64,000 nt of DNA, taken from Candidatus Opimibacter iunctus (GTDB lineage: Bacteria; Bacteroidota; Bacteroidia; Chitinophagales; Saprospiraceae). The notes below the pieces were generated by a model. It did not search any database, was not told where the DNA came from, and was given only the letters and a program-made list of their open reading frames with translations. Positions 7,994 to 18,145 of the stretch are shown in pieces. The DNA lies in the NCBI GenBank assembly GCA_016716665.1, contig JADJVH010000004.1, positions 332,974 through 396,973 on the forward strand. The letters run 5' to 3'. How positions within the stretch are numbered: the stretch's first letter is position 1; the number at the start of each line of letters is the position of its first letter. The translations under genes and the position numbers were made by a program.

Positions 7994-10900
7994 TTAATCC
8001 TGCTTGATAAAGCGTCCGTAGTAGAGGCCATTTTCTCCCTTCAGATTGACGTGATACAATCCGGGGGCAAAAGAACCTACAGCTACCGTAATGATATTGT
8101 TTGCTATCGTTTCGCTGCCTGCGTAGACAACTTTTCCTTGCATATCGATCATCTGGACATCCATTTTTGCATTTCCACCCGGGACAGGGATATTGATTTC
8201 CTGTGTAGCCGGGTTTGGATACAACCTGATTTCCTCGATAGTAGTTGGGTCTTCTACAGCCACCGTACCAGTATTGGCAATGAGTGTAACTGCCAGTACT
8301 TCAGGATCTTCAGGCGTCAATGTCACCCACATGACCGGGGATGTGAGGCCTGCGATATCATAGCTGATCCTGTATGTACCCCATGCCAGACCGGTGAAAC
8401 GGAAAGTTCCGTCCTCTAGCGTCCAGGTATATCCCAGTGGATTGCCCTGCGCATCGCTGATGATCACTTCAACACCTGCGAGACCTGAACCACCTCTGTC
8501 ATCTGCACCCTGGCCTGCCACCAAATGGTTAGGATCAGTCACTACTCCACCAATCACACCACCGCCGCCGTTTCCACCTGCGCCATGTACCATATAGATA
8601 TCAAGCGGGAATGGGAACCATGCGGGAAGTGTGTATGGATATGCTCCTTCCCAGGTGGTACTATTGAATGAGTATGTTGGAAGATAGTCATCTGCTCCAG
8701 GCGAACCTGGATTCAGTACCGATTTCACGATATAGGTTCCATCAGGTAATCCGTCGAAAGAATAGTATCCGCCCTGCCCGATCTGTGCAGAATCAATCAG
8801 TTGAAAATCCTGACCTGAATTTGGATCATAGCTGTAGGCATATACAAACCCTTCCAGTTGAAGAGAAGATAATGAATCAGAATAAACTGTACCTGTGATC
8901 ACATTGAGTCCTTCGGTAGGCACTAAAGAGTCAATCACAATACATGTTGTGGTCACGCATCCAAAGTCGGTTGTGGCAGTAACACAGTATTGTCCTGGCT
9001 CTGTGATTTCAATGTAAGGCAGGGTATCACCTGTAGACCATATCGTTGAAATCAACGGAGCTGATGATTCGAGATAAAGCGCATGCACAGGTCCACCTGT
9101 ATAGACTATGCCGACATAGCAACTATCCACAAAGAAATTACATGCAGAAGATACACAACCGACCGAGTCAGTAACAGTAACACAAAGGTCATGGATACCG
9201 AAATCAACAACCGTAGTCTGGTTGATATCACCGTTTGACCATTGATAGGTAAACGGAGGTATACCCCATGCATTGGCTGTATAGGCCGTACCTACAGGGT
9301 CCTGGCTTGGCTCTGAAGAAATCCATACACCGCAGGAATCCTGTGCCCAGAAATATACATAGGCACATGAAGAGCTCACACATCCACCTGAATAGACAGT
9401 AACACAGTAATCGCCTTCCTGGCCGACAGTAATGGCCTGTGTAGTTTCACCAGTACTCCACTGGTAGGTAGCACCCTGGTTAGGATCATTCAATGGAATC
9501 GCAATCAGTTCAGCACTGCTGTTGGAGAAGTAGTTTATTGAAATATATACCTGGCATGGAGAAAAGAAGCTATCCACGCAGGCCACTGTCTCACAACCTA
9601 AAGAAGAGGTTACCGTGACACAGTTGTAATCATTTGGTGAATTGATCTGGGTTACGGAATCGGTACCCCCGTTTGACCACTGATAGGAAAATGTTCCAAA
9701 GCCCCAGGCATATGCTTCGGCAAACCACTGACCTGAACTATCAGTATAAGTGGTCACCCATGCAGAACAATTAGTGCTGAGGTCTTCGAAGTTGACATTC
9801 GTGCAAGCTTCGGTCACACATCCCGAGCCTATCGTAACCGTCACGCAATAATCGCCTGATTCTGTCACCGTCAAGATTGGTGTAGTAGCTCCATTGGACC
9901 ATTGATAGGTGATCGGATCAGCTCCTGGTAAGCTAAAGATAGGATCAGTGTACACACTGAGAATAGCAGTAGAAGTATCTACATATTGCAGGTCCACCCA
10001 TGCATAGCAGTAATTGCTGCTCTCATAGCATCCGGAAGAAACACAACCTTCTGCATCGGTCATGGTGACACAATAGGTTTGTGTGGGATCTGAGGGGTAG
10101 ATAATACTGGTAGTCTCTCCTGTACTCCATAGGTATGACCAGTAAGGAGCAGATGTATATGCGTCGGCCTGTAAAGCAAATGTATTGGAATCTGTCACAA
10201 ATGCACTGACATAGACAGCACATGAGTCCTGTGACCATCCATAATCATAGCAGGATGTAGCGGAACATCCATTTGCACTTGTCATCGTAACACAATACAG
10301 ACCGGGTGCATTTGGTAATATCTGCTGGGTGGAATCCCCAGTGCTCCAGACATAATAGAAAGGAGCCTCTCCGTAACCTTGGGCATTTAACCCTCCGGTT
10401 GCCGGATCTTCATAGATATATACTTCGCAGAAATTGAAATCATCAACAATGATGCAAGTTGCATAACTGCATCCTGTGCCATCTGTAATGGTTACACAAT
10501 AGGTTCCAGGGCCGACATTACCTATAGTGGGGATTGTCTCCCCGGTACTCCATGCATAGGAAAATGGTGCTGCCCCGCTGCCAATAGCTTCAAGGGTATA
10601 GGTACTGCTATCAGGATTCATCCAACTAAGGATATAAGCAAAACAGGCACTCGTGGTGTCGAAGCTGACATACACAGAATCAATCCCCTGGCATCCCCAT
10701 GGGAAAGTAGCTGTGACAGCATAGTTACCAGCGGATTGAGGAATAATGGTCTGGGAAGTTTCGCCTGTTGACCATGCATATTCTGCACTCAGGCCCGGAG
10801 GAGTCCATGCGGTCAGTTGCAGTCCGCCGTTAGGATTCCACTCTTCGAGTATAAAAACTGTACAGGAGTCCATCATGACCTCTTCGCAGTAGACAAAATC

Positions 10901-11242
10901 TGCGACGAAAACTTCATTGCCATTGAGTATCGTGAAATACTGGCTCTCTGTAGTCCCCCAGCAATCGACCATGCTCACTTCGAGCCAACCTAAAAAATTA
11001 GGCCCCTGAGTTGGGATATTAAACGAATAAATCCCATTTGTATCCGTAGTGGTAGCATATCCTGCCGCTGTCGAGTCAGCGAAATATACAGATACAAGCA
11101 TACTCACCCCACTCTGAGGCAAGCTGTCCGAATTGATTACTGTGCCATGCACATTTACATTCTGGGCCATGACACCGAGCCATGACATTACGGTAAGGAG
11201 GGATAAGAGTAAAAGTTTTCTGTTGAACATACGTAAAGACAT
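7994..11242 (-). CDS. Giant SprB-repeat surface protein with T9SS sorting domain
   Basis: A 1082-residue secreted protein. The signal peptide is about residues 1-26 (ending SWLGVMAQ). A carboxypeptidase-regulatory-like beta domain follows. About nine repeats of roughly 70-75 residues come next, each with W-S-x-G-x-T, then YCVTVTxxxGCxxxxC; these match the SprB/PKD-like repeat type of gliding-motility adhesins, with conserved cysteine pairs. Two more beta-sandwich domains lie near residues 785-860 and 890-980 (SGLAGVEVIISDAQG, DGTFRFTGLAWGTY). The C-terminus is a type A T9SS sorting domain (LYPNPATQEINIPV ... LYHVNLKGENGLYYGRFIKQD). It is exported across the outer membrane by T9SS and probably attached to the surface, with an adhesive role likely. 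Confidence 0.88.
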   Translation of the reverse strand: MSLRMFNRKLLLLSLLTVMSWLGVMAQNVNVHGTVINSDSLPQSGVSMLVSVYFADSTAAGYATTTDTNGIYSFNIPTQGPNFLGWLEVSMVDCWGTTESQYFTILNGNEVFVADFVYCEEVMMDSCTVFILEEWNPNGGLQLTAWTPPGLSAEYAWSTGETSQTIIPQSAGNYAVTATFPWGCQGIDSVYVSFDTTSACFAYILSWMNPDSSTYTLEAIGSGAAPFSYAWSTGETIPTIGNVGPGTYCVTITDGTGCSYATCIIVDDFNFCEVYIYEDPATGGLNAQGYGEAPFYYVWSTGDSTQQILPNAPGLYCVTMTSANGCSATSCYDYGWSQDSCAVYVSAFVTDSNTFALQADAYTSAPYWSYLWSTGETTSIIYPSDPTQTYCVTMTDAEGCVSSGCYESSNYCYAWVDLQYVDTSTAILSVYTDPIFSLPGADPITYQWSNGATTPILTVTESGDYCVTVTIGSGCVTEACTNVNFEDLSTNCSAWVTTYTDSSGQWFAEAYAWGFGTFSYQWSNGGTDSVTQINSPNDYNCVTVTSSLGCETVACVDSFFSPCQVYISINYFSNSSAELIAIPLNDPNQGATYQWSTGETTQAITVGQEGDYCVTVYSGGCVSSSCAYVYFWAQDSCGVWISSEPSQDPVGTAYTANAWGIPPFTYQWSNGDINQTTVVDFGIHDLCVTVTDSVGCVSSACNFFVDSCYVGIVYTGGPVHALYLESSAPLISTIWSTGDTLPYIEITEPGQYCVTATTDFGCVTTTCIVIDSLVPTEGLNVITGTVYSDSLSSLQLEGFVYAYSYDPNSGQDFQLIDSAQIGQGGYYSFDGLPDGTYIVKSVLNPGSPGADDYLPTYSFNSTTWEGAYPYTLPAWFPFPLDIYMVHGAGGNGGGGVIGGVVTDPNHLVAGQGADDRGGSGLAGVEVIISDAQGNPLGYTWTLEDGTFRFTGLAWGTYRISYDIAGLTSPVMWVTLTPEDPEVLAVTLIANTGTVAVEDPTTIEEIRLYPNPATQEINIPVPGGNAKMDVQMIDMQGKVVYAGSETIANNIITVAVGSFAPGLYHVNLKGENGLYYGRFIKQD

Positions 11243-11341
11243 TATTTGGGTTTCTAAATTAACCTGTTTCGACTACTAATACGAGCCATCGTGGCACAAG
11301 GTTGGGGTTTGGGGGGATTTTTTTCACTTATTTTGTAAATA

Positions 11342-12613
11342 ATGGCAACTATACCACTGGCCGAGCGCATGAGGCCCCGATCGATCGCCGAAATCCTGGG
11401 CCAGGAGCACCTGCTGAGCGAAGGAGCCGTCCTGCTCAAGGCCATTCGTTCCGGCAGGCTACCCTCAATGATCCTCTGGGGTCCTCCGGGAGTAGGTAAA
11501 ACCACCCTAGCCAGGGTGATAGCAGGTGAAATGGGGCGGTCATTTATCCCCCTTTCGGCTATCAATAGTGGAGTAAAGGATATCAGGGATGCCATAGACC
11601 AGGCTAAAAAGCAAAGGTTTTTTGACCGTCCTGGCCCGATTATGTTTATCGATGAGATCCACCGTTTCAGCAAGTCCCAGCAAGACAGCCTGTTAGGCGC
11701 AGTTGAAGATGGTACGGTCACCCTCATAGGTGCCACCACCGAAAATCCCTCCTTCGAAGTGATTTCGGCCCTTCTCTCCCGCAGTCAGGTCTATGTACTC
11801 AAGCCGTTAGATGAGGAGACTATGCGTAAACTCATCGCCAGGGCCATTAGCCAGGATGAGGAACTGAAGAAAAAGGAGATCATCATCGAGGAGGACACGG
11901 CACTGCTCAGGCTGACCGGAGGAGATGCCAGAAAGTTGCTGTCCGCGCTCGAACTGGTGACCAGTCAGGACGAACAACCGATCATCATCAATGATACCAC
12001 AGTACAGGAGGCTATTCAACAAAACATAGCCTTCTATGACAAAGGTGGTGACCAGCACTATGATATCATCTCTGCCTTTATAAAATCAATCCGTGGCTCT
12101 GATCCAAATGCTTCGGTCTATTGGCTTGCCCGCATGTTACATGGAGGAGAAGACATCAAGTTTATCGCCCGACGCCTCGTCATCCTTGCTGCAGAAGATA
12201 TCGGCCTGGCCAATCCGAATGCCATCCTCCTTGCACAGGCTTGTGCAGATGCCATTCAGTTTGTCGGCATGCCAGAAGCCCGCATCGTCCTCTCAGAGGC
12301 TGTGATCTACCTGGCCACCAGTCCCAAGTCCAATTCTGCATACGAAGCGATCAGTGCAGCTTTGCAAAAGGTCAATGAGACTGGCCCTTTACCTGTACCT
12401 CTTGCATTACGCAATACACCTACCCAACTCATGAAAAAACTTGGCTACGGCGAGGGCTACCAATACAGCCACGCTTACGAAGGCAATTTTGCGCAGCAGG
12501 AATTTATGCCCGACGAAGTAGCCGGCACCTCCTTTTATCACCCGGGCTCCAATAAGCATGAAGCAGATATAGATGCGCGTTTAAAGCATTGGTGGGGGAT
12601 TAAATATCAGTGA
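11342..12613 (+). CDS. rarA: Replication-associated recombination protein RarA (MgsA), AAA+ ATPase
   Basis: A 423-residue AAA+ clamp-loader-like ATPase that acts at stalled replication forks. Walker A GPPGVGKT is at residues 47-54 and Walker B with DEIH at 104-107 (MFIDEIHRFSKSQQD). Sensor 1 is GATTENPSFEV. The C-terminal tetramerisation and MgsA domains follow (GLANPNAILLAQACADAIQ, ...SHAYEGNFAQQEFMPDE). The start ATG at 11342 gives the usual N-terminus PLAERMRPRSIAEILGQEHLL. Length is normal. The stop TGA lies within a 9-bp GTGATCRGT tandem repeat. The gene is divergent from the giant surface protein, with about 99 bp between starts. Confidence 0.95.
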   Translation: MATIPLAERMRPRSIAEILGQEHLLSEGAVLLKAIRSGRLPSMILWGPPGVGKTTLARVIAGEMGRSFIPLSAINSGVKDIRDAIDQAKKQRFFDRPGPIMFIDEIHRFSKSQQDSLLGAVEDGTVTLIGATTENPSFEVISALLSRSQVYVLKPLDEETMRKLIARAISQDEELKKKEIIIEEDTALLRLTGGDARKLLSALELVTSQDEQPIIINDTTVQEAIQQNIAFYDKGGDQHYDIISAFIKSIRGSDPNASVYWLARMLHGGEDIKFIARRLVILAAEDIGLANPNAILLAQACADAIQFVGMPEARIVLSEAVIYLATSPKSNSAYEAISAALQKVNETGPLPVPLALRNTPTQLMKKLGYGEGYQYSHAYEGNFAQQEFMPDEVAGTSFYHPGSNKHEADIDARLKHWWGIKYQ

Positions 12614-12644
12614 TCGGTGATCAGTGATCAGTGATCGGTGATCG
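12609..12644. repeat. 9-bp GTGATCRGT tandem repeat containing the rarA stop codon
   Basis: About four units of GTGATCGGT/GTGATCAGT run head to tail. The TGA stop of rarA (12611-12613) is part of the first unit. Related GATCACCGATC words appear at about 39822-39850 and 42890-42912. Confidence 0.8.
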
Positions 12645-12790
12645 TTAGAAATCTCCGTGATCTCTCCCGCCGCGTAGCTAAAGCAATGGCGGGATCTACG
12701 CTTCGCTTCGACGTGCGAAAACAGGAGAAATATCTTTGGTTATTTGATAAACCATATAACACTTAAATCAAACAATTCTTAAATAGCTTT

Positions 12791-12798
12791 TACCTTTG
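12791..12798 (+). promoter_or_regulatory. Possible -7 box (TACCTTTG) for aspartate kinase
   Basis: TACCTTTG matches the Bacteroidota -7 consensus TAnnTTTG. It lies about 90 bp before the lysC ATG, in an AT-rich stretch. No clear TTG-type -33 element was found, so this is a weak call. Confidence 0.3.
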
Positions 12799-12830
12799 TT
12801 CCCTCAAATATTTACTAAACGATATTTTTT

Positions 12831-12869
12831 CGGTTACTGAGCGTAGTCGAAGTATCATTTTTCACTTTT
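12831..12869 (+). repeat. Dispersed ~37-bp module (core CTGAGCGTAGTCGAAG), copy 1
   Basis: The core CTGAGCGTAGTCGAAG is flanked by CGGTTA on the left and TATCATTTTTCACTTTT on the right. The same arrangement occurs at 53379-53415 (plus) and 39731-39766 (minus). This copy ends 17 bp before the aspartate kinase start, so it is likely in the 5' leader. Confidence 0.75.
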
Positions 12870-12885
12870 CTTTCTTCATTTAAAA

Positions 12886-14196
12886 ATGATTGTATACAAA
12901 TTCGGAGGCACCTCCCTCGCCAATGCAGCCAGGATGAAATCAGTGGCCGACCTGGTCACCAGGGATGATGTACAGAAGGTAGTCGTCCTATCTGCCGCTT
13001 CAGGCACTACAGATACGTTGATCAGATTGTCAGCCGCCAGTCAGGCAGATGGAGAACTCATCATCCAGGGAATGGAAGATCAGTATCAACGATATGTCTC
13101 CGAGCTCCTTGAAAATGAAGATTGCAGGCAAGCTGCTGAACGATTCCTGGAGTATACGTTTGCCTCATTGAGGGAAGCACTTGGAAAATCACTGCCGAGG
13201 GATGAAAAATGGTTTGTAGCCTATGGTGAAATCATTTCTACCTCTCTCTTTAGCCTGTTGATGGTAGAACGTGGCATCAGCTCTGCTTACCTCGCTGCCC
13301 TTGACTTTATGCGGATCAGGGATGGTGAGCCGGATATGGATGCCATCCGAAAATTAGTACCTGAATCGATTGCCTCTGTCGGTGATAAGAAAATCTATAT
13401 CACCCAGGGCTATATCTGCAGAAACGAATCAGGCCAGATCGATAACCTGAGACGAGGAGGTAGTGATTACTCCGCCACGATCCTGGGTGCTGCCCTTATG
13501 GCTGATGAAATTCAAATCTGGACTGACATTGATGGGGTGCACAACAACGACCCCAGGATTGTAAAGAAGACAAGCCGTATCGATGAGCTGAGCTATGCTG
13601 AAGCTGCAGAACTTGCTTATTTCGGAGCAAAAATCCTGCATCCCCTTTGCGTTCGCCCGGCACGTGAAGCAGGTGTCCCGATCAAGTTGCTCAACACGCT
13701 CAACCCTGAAGCAGAAGGCACCATCATCCATCGTGAAAACCTCTCTGAGAAAGCTGGCGTAAAAGCCGTTGCTGCTAAGGACGGGATCATCGCGATCAAT
13801 ATCAGATCCTCCCACATGCTCATGGCCCACGGCTTCCTGCGGAAAATCTTTGAAGTGTTCGAGCACCACAAAACTTCTGTGGACATGATCACTACTGCCG
13901 AGGTAGCCGTCAGTCTCACCATCGATGATGATACGCACCTCCACAAGATTGTTTCAGAACTGCAGGACTATGGAGTAATCACAGTCGACAAAGGACAAAC
14001 CATTATCTGTGTGGTCGGCGCATTCAGAAAAGAAGATGCAGGTATTGCTGTACAAGTCCTCAATCCACTCAGGAATATTCCGATCCGCATGATCTCCTCC
14101 GGCGGAAGCGAAAGTAACATCTCCGTGCTGATAGATTCTGCATACAAGCAGCAAGCGCTCGAAGCACTCAATAAAGATTTATTCGGGCAGGGTTGA
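12886..14196 (+). CDS. lysC: Aspartate kinase
   Basis: A 436-residue monofunctional aspartokinase, the first step of the lysine/threonine/methionine pathway (aspartate + ATP to aspartyl phosphate). The N-terminal motif YKFGGTS is at residues 4-10. The kinase core contains RGGSDYSATILGAAL (about 194-208) and QIWTDIDGVHNNDPRIV, which bind ATP and aspartate. C-terminal tandem ACT domains (from about residue 300: AVAAKDGIIAINIRSSHM; later IICVVGAFRKEDAG) are expected to sense end products such as lysine or threonine. There is no homoserine dehydrogenase fusion. The stop abuts the stop of the convergent CotH gene with no space between them. Confidence 0.94.
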   Translation: MIVYKFGGTSLANAARMKSVADLVTRDDVQKVVVLSAASGTTDTLIRLSAASQADGELIIQGMEDQYQRYVSELLENEDCRQAAERFLEYTFASLREALGKSLPRDEKWFVAYGEIISTSLFSLLMVERGISSAYLAALDFMRIRDGEPDMDAIRKLVPESIASVGDKKIYITQGYICRNESGQIDNLRRGGSDYSATILGAALMADEIQIWTDIDGVHNNDPRIVKKTSRIDELSYAEAAELAYFGAKILHPLCVRPAREAGVPIKLLNTLNPEAEGTIIHRENLSEKAGVKAVAAKDGIIAINIRSSHMLMAHGFLRKIFEVFEHHKTSVDMITTAEVAVSLTIDDDTHLHKIVSELQDYGVITVDKGQTIICVVGAFRKEDAGIAVQVLNPLRNIPIRMISSGGSESNISVLIDSAYKQQALEALNKDLFGQG

Positions 14197-16245
14197 TCAG
14201 TTCAGAATAACCAGTTTTTGCTGAACGGTTATCCCCCGTTGTGTATTGATCATAACAATATACACTCCGGATGGCAATGCAGCTATATCGATTTCTGTAT
14301 CAGGTATTACTGATTCTATTGTCCGAACAATCTGTCCGCCAGCCGAAATGATGTTGATGTCAGCACTAGTCAATTCACTTTGCGTCGTCCTTATCACAAA
14401 CGATTTCACAGCGGGATTAGGAACAAGCGTGATGCCTGAACTTGTTGTTTCATCCACACTTGATACCGGAAGACATTCCCCCGGGATATTAGCATCCATC
14501 CATTCCAACCTGCCAGCCATCCATTCTTTCATGTAGTTGATTTCTTCTTCATAGGTAGCTCCGATGAAAAAATTTGGCCATATATAACGACTGAGGATCG
14601 GCCAACGATCATAATTGCGCTCTGCCGCCGGGTCCAATACGTTCGCCATTGAATCTATATATCCCAATACATGCGCTGTACTCAAGACCGTTTGTCTAAG
14701 GGAATCATAACGGCACTTCAACCGGTCCTGGTAATATGGATCCTCAAGGAAACGAGCCCACCACAACGGCGTATTGTCACACCCGCCACTATCATTAAAT
14801 GCCCATCCATCCACATACTGGCTATGACAATAATCAACATTGCCATAAGAGAGGTTGAAATCCCATAGCGGGCCAAAGTGCAAAGTGGAATCAACCGAGT
14901 TACGGTCCTTATAGAAAAAGGTGCTCAACCGGTATGCATCCACATTATGTCCCAACTCACAAATGATAAAGTAATCGATGACGGATTTCAAATCCACATA
15001 CCTGCGGTATCCCAATGCCTCATCAGTAAAATCATCACTGTAGAGTGCCGCTTCAAAATCCTCGAAGTAGTTGCTGATATACTCTTTTTGCTTTGGGTGC
15101 ATATCCTGACCTTCGGGATCTTCATACACGATTCGGATCTGCATGTCAGAATAAGTACCCGGAAACTGTGACACGAAATAGGAAACGTCACCATCATCGC
15201 GGTCAACCTTTAGCAGGTAGCCACCCGTGAGTTCGTCCCCCAATGTATCGACCGGATTCAATTTTGCAATGTCAACCCTTTCTTTATCCCTCTTGATTTT
15301 CTCTTCAAGCCAGTATATGCCCTGGTAATCACCATTGACGTACAATTCACAGGCCTTGGCACGGGGAGCATACTCACCAAGTTCATTACCCAATTGATAC
15401 GTCACTGCATCTCTCAAGAAAGATTTGTCTGTATATGGCGAATACAGGATCCAGTCCTCTTCTTCTGGAAGACCGAGCAACGAAGTCTCGAGATCATTCC
15501 CTTCCTCATCCTGTGTCTCCATACTATAACTCTTTTTGGGAAACTGCTGGGAAGAAGATCCCCTGACTTCAATGGCCATGTGTCCTTCAAATACCGGGAT
15601 GTCATCCGGATGATTCAGTGCACCAGATTCATTTGATATCACATAGATGCTCCCACTGATTTTGGGCTCATTAGGAATGGTATAATTATCCGTATTCAAC
15701 AGAATGATCGGAAGCACCGAGCCGGGAAATGGTGCTGCAACAGGTGCATGGATGCCAAAATTGAGCGTCCACGACAATACCTGTCCACCATCAGCATATG
15801 CATAGGTATCGAGAATACGGAGTATCCATGTGCCATTACCAGATTGCCCGTTGTTGACATTTCCCAGAGGCGTGAAGGGCCTGTAAGCCCCATCAAACGG
15901 AGGGCCACCATCAAGAATATGGACCGGGACAGACATGGTAAAACAAGTGTTTTCATACGCATCCGAATCACCTCCATTGCCTGATGTCAACATCAGGTTG
16001 TCCCCTGCAGGACTGATCAGCCGGATATCAAGATCTGACAGCCAGGTGTGCGAGATGGTGATACATACAGATACAAGTCCATGGTTTTCATCAAGGATAT
16101 CGGGATTGAGATCGGAGATACTAAGCAGATAATCATTGCTCACACCATCATCTGTAATAATCCCTCCCGGGCCTTCGTAAGCCTGGGCATAAGATGACGC
16201 AGCAAGCAAAAGGTATAAATAGGTCAAAACTGACTTTGTATTCAT
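14197..16245 (-). CDS. CotH kinase family T9SS protein with proprotein convertase P-domain
   Basis: About 682 residues. The ATG at 16245 is preferred because it gives a proper signal peptide (MNTKSVLTYLYLLLAASSYAQA). A P/Homo B jelly-roll domain lies at about 30-150 (SVCITISHTWLSDLDIRLIS; GTWILRILDTYAYADGG). A CotH-like domain spans about 190-560: FPKKSYSMETQDEEGN, YSPYTDKSFLRDAVTYQLG, GDYQGIYWLEEKIKRD and GPLWDFNLSYGNVDYC; it is related to atypical protein kinases of spore coats. The C-terminal T9SS sorting domain begins LVPNPAVKSFVIRTTQ. It is probably exported to the surface. The substrate is unknown. Confidence 0.87.
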   Translation of the reverse strand: MNTKSVLTYLYLLLAASSYAQAYEGPGGIITDDGVSNDYLLSISDLNPDILDENHGLVSVCITISHTWLSDLDIRLISPAGDNLMLTSGNGGDSDAYENTCFTMSVPVHILDGGPPFDGAYRPFTPLGNVNNGQSGNGTWILRILDTYAYADGGQVLSWTLNFGIHAPVAAPFPGSVLPIILLNTDNYTIPNEPKISGSIYVISNESGALNHPDDIPVFEGHMAIEVRGSSSQQFPKKSYSMETQDEEGNDLETSLLGLPEEEDWILYSPYTDKSFLRDAVTYQLGNELGEYAPRAKACELYVNGDYQGIYWLEEKIKRDKERVDIAKLNPVDTLGDELTGGYLLKVDRDDGDVSYFVSQFPGTYSDMQIRIVYEDPEGQDMHPKQKEYISNYFEDFEAALYSDDFTDEALGYRRYVDLKSVIDYFIICELGHNVDAYRLSTFFYKDRNSVDSTLHFGPLWDFNLSYGNVDYCHSQYVDGWAFNDSGGCDNTPLWWARFLEDPYYQDRLKCRYDSLRQTVLSTAHVLGYIDSMANVLDPAAERNYDRWPILSRYIWPNFFIGATYEEEINYMKEWMAGRLEWMDANIPGECLPVSSVDETTSSGITLVPNPAVKSFVIRTTQSELTSADINIISAGGQIVRTIESVIPDTEIDIAALPSGVYIVMINTQRGITVQQKLVILN

Positions 16246-16455
16246 GTAATGTATAGGTGATGGAAGAAAATATAAACTAACATGTGGGTGCAATATACTT
16301 GCGTGGAAAGTTTGAAGATATTAATTCCGGTCCAATCAGGGGTGAAACTAGTCAGCAAATGTCCTTTGAACCAGGAGTCACGGTCGGCTCCCCATAGCCC
16401 AAATACCAGTTTGATGCCTATCTTTACACCTTCAACTGGTATAGAAAGATAAAAC

Positions 16456-17607
16456 ATGTCAACAGTAGCTCACCTGGCCCACGACCACAAGATCATAGAA
16501 GATAGTGCGAGGGAATTTGCTAAAAACAACATCCTTCCGCATGTCATGGAATGGGATGAAAGCCAGCATTTTCCGATGGATCTGATGCACCAGCTTGGCC
16601 AGCAGGGCTTTCTGGGTATCCTCGTTCCGGAGGAATATGATGGCTCAGGTCTTGGCTATCAGGAATATATCACCATCATCACTGAGATTGCCAAGGTATG
16701 CGGTTCGATCGGACTCTCCCTTGCTGCGCATAACTCCCTTTGCACTAATCATATCTATATGTTTGGCACTGAGGAGCAAAAGCGCAAATGGCTGCCTAAA
16801 CTGGCTGCCGGTGAATGGATAGGGGCATGGGGACTGACTGAACCAAACACTGGAAGTGATGCAATGCGCATGCAATGTACCGCAGTAAAGGATGGAGATG
16901 ACTATATCCTCAATGGTACCAAATGTTGGATCACACATGGTAAATCAGGTCATATCGCAGTCGTGATTGCCCGGACAGGCGATTTACTCGATAGCCATGG
17001 GATGACCGCATTTGTGATCGAAAGAGGCACACCGGGATTCAATGCCGGAAAGAAAGAAAACAAGCTCGGCATGCGGGCTTCTGAAACTGCCGAAATCATC
17101 TTCCAGGATTGCCGTGTCCCGGCAGCGAATGTCCTCGGCAAGGTGGGTGATGGTTTTATACAATCCATGAAGATCCTGGATGGCGGCCGGATTTCTATCG
17201 GTGCACTCGCGCTGGGAATTGCCAAGGGTGCCTATGAAGCTTCCGTCAAATATGCTAAGGAAAGACATCAGTTTGGCCAGCCTATCGCAAATTTCCAGGC
17301 GATCAGCTTCAAACTGGCGGATATGGCAACTAAGATCGAAGCGGCTGAAATGCTCCTGCGCAAAGCAGCTGATCTGAAAAATGCCGGAAAGAATTGTACT
17401 AAAGTTGCCGCCATGGCCAAATACTATGCATCTGAAGTGAGTGTACAGATCTCTACAGATGCAGTGCAAATCTTTGGTGGTTATGGCTATACCAAAGATT
17501 TTCCCGTCGAGAAATTCTATCGGGACAGCAAGCTTTGCACCATTGGAGAAGGAACATCTGAAGTACAAAAGATGGTCATCGCCAGGGAACTGGTGCGTGA
17601 ATTATAA
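16456..17607 (+). CDS. Acyl-CoA dehydrogenase (short/branched-chain type)
   Basis: A 383-residue FAD enzyme that oxidises acyl-CoA to trans-2-enoyl-CoA in fatty acid or branched-chain amino acid breakdown. Signature 1 is [16 protein letters not shown] (about residues 116-131) and the FAD/substrate stretch includes [23 protein letters not shown] is the typical C-terminal domain start. The end [18 protein letters not shown] contains the catalytic glutamate position (GEGTSE). Length is normal for the family. It is monocistronic. HMG-CoA lyase elsewhere in the window (46661) would fit a leucine degradation route, but the genes are not linked. Confidence 0.92.
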   Translation: MSTVAHLAHDHKIIEDSAREFAKNNILPHVMEWDESQHFPMDLMHQLGQQGFLGILVPEEYDGSGLGYQEYITIITEIAKVCGSIGLSLAAHNSLCTNHIYMFGTEEQKRKWLPKLAAGEWIGAWGLTEPNTGSDAMRMQCTAVKDGDDYILNGTKCWITHGKSGHIAVVIARTGDLLDSHGMTAFVIERGTPGFNAGKKENKLGMRASETAEIIFQDCRVPAANVLGKVGDGFIQSMKILDGGRISIGALALGIAKGAYEASVKYAKERHQFGQPIANFQAISFKLADMATKIEAAEMLLRKAADLKNAGKNCTKVAAMAKYYASEVSVQISTDAVQIFGGYGYTKDFPVEKFYRDSKLCTIGEGTSEVQKMVIARELVREL

Positions 17608-17684
17608 CGTCACCATCAACGTTTTCTCCTGATTAATAATCTGTTAAGATTTTTACCCAAAAATCTTTCTTTAGGTTATTTCAG

Positions 17685-17692
17685 TAGATTTG
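17685..17692 (+). promoter_or_regulatory. Possible -7 box (TAGATTTG) for the metal efflux locus
   Basis: TAGATTTG matches TAnnTTTG, 35 bp before the first ATG of the efflux locus. No convincing -33 element is visible, so this is a weak call. Confidence 0.3.
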
Positions 17693-17726
17693 TCCTGAAT
17701 CACATCATTACCACTGCCACTGCTTC

Positions 17727-18047
17727 TTGAGATATTTCCTTTTCATATTGAGTCTTTACATGCTGACCTTGTCGGTCATACCATGCAATGATCAGCAGGA
17801 TTGTGATTTATCCCTGGTCAGCCAGGCTATAGGAAAGACCACTGACCACTCAGATCATGACAGTGATACAGAACACTGTACCCCTTTTTGTCAATGCTCT
17901 TGCTGCGGCATTTCCACTTTCTTTGAGGTGACACCAATCACCCTGGCTTTCACCTCTTCTGCCGTTGCAGAAAATGTTTCCATTTACTCCGCTCCTTCCC
18001 TTTCAGAAGTTTATCTGAATATCTGGCAACCGCCCAAACTCAGTTAA
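17727..18047 (+). CDS. DUF6660-type small secreted protein of metal efflux loci
   Basis: A 106-residue protein. A signal-like N-terminus (MRYFLFILSLYMLTLSVIPC) is followed by a His/Asp-rich segment (HSDHDSDTEHC) and a cysteine cluster (CTPFCQCSCCG). The C-terminus is YLNIWQPPKLS. The combination of histidines and cysteines suggests metal binding in the periplasm. Proteins of this size and layout precede CusA/CzcA efflux genes in Bacteroidota, and here the CusA-type gene starts about 100 bp downstream on the same strand. The family name is from memory; the metal-binding role is inference. Confidence 0.75.
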   Translation: MRYFLFILSLYMLTLSVIPCNDQQDCDLSLVSQAIGKTTDHSDHDSDTEHCTPFCQCSCCGISTFFEVTPITLAFTSSAVAENVSIYSAPSLSEVYLNIWQPPKLS

Positions 18048-18145
18048 TGAAGTCCCCTTGTCCTGCGCTCTGAAGCGGGACTATTGCACTTGCAGTGTGT
18101 ACACACCGCAGGATGCTTATTTATTCTTCATTCAACTGTCACACC

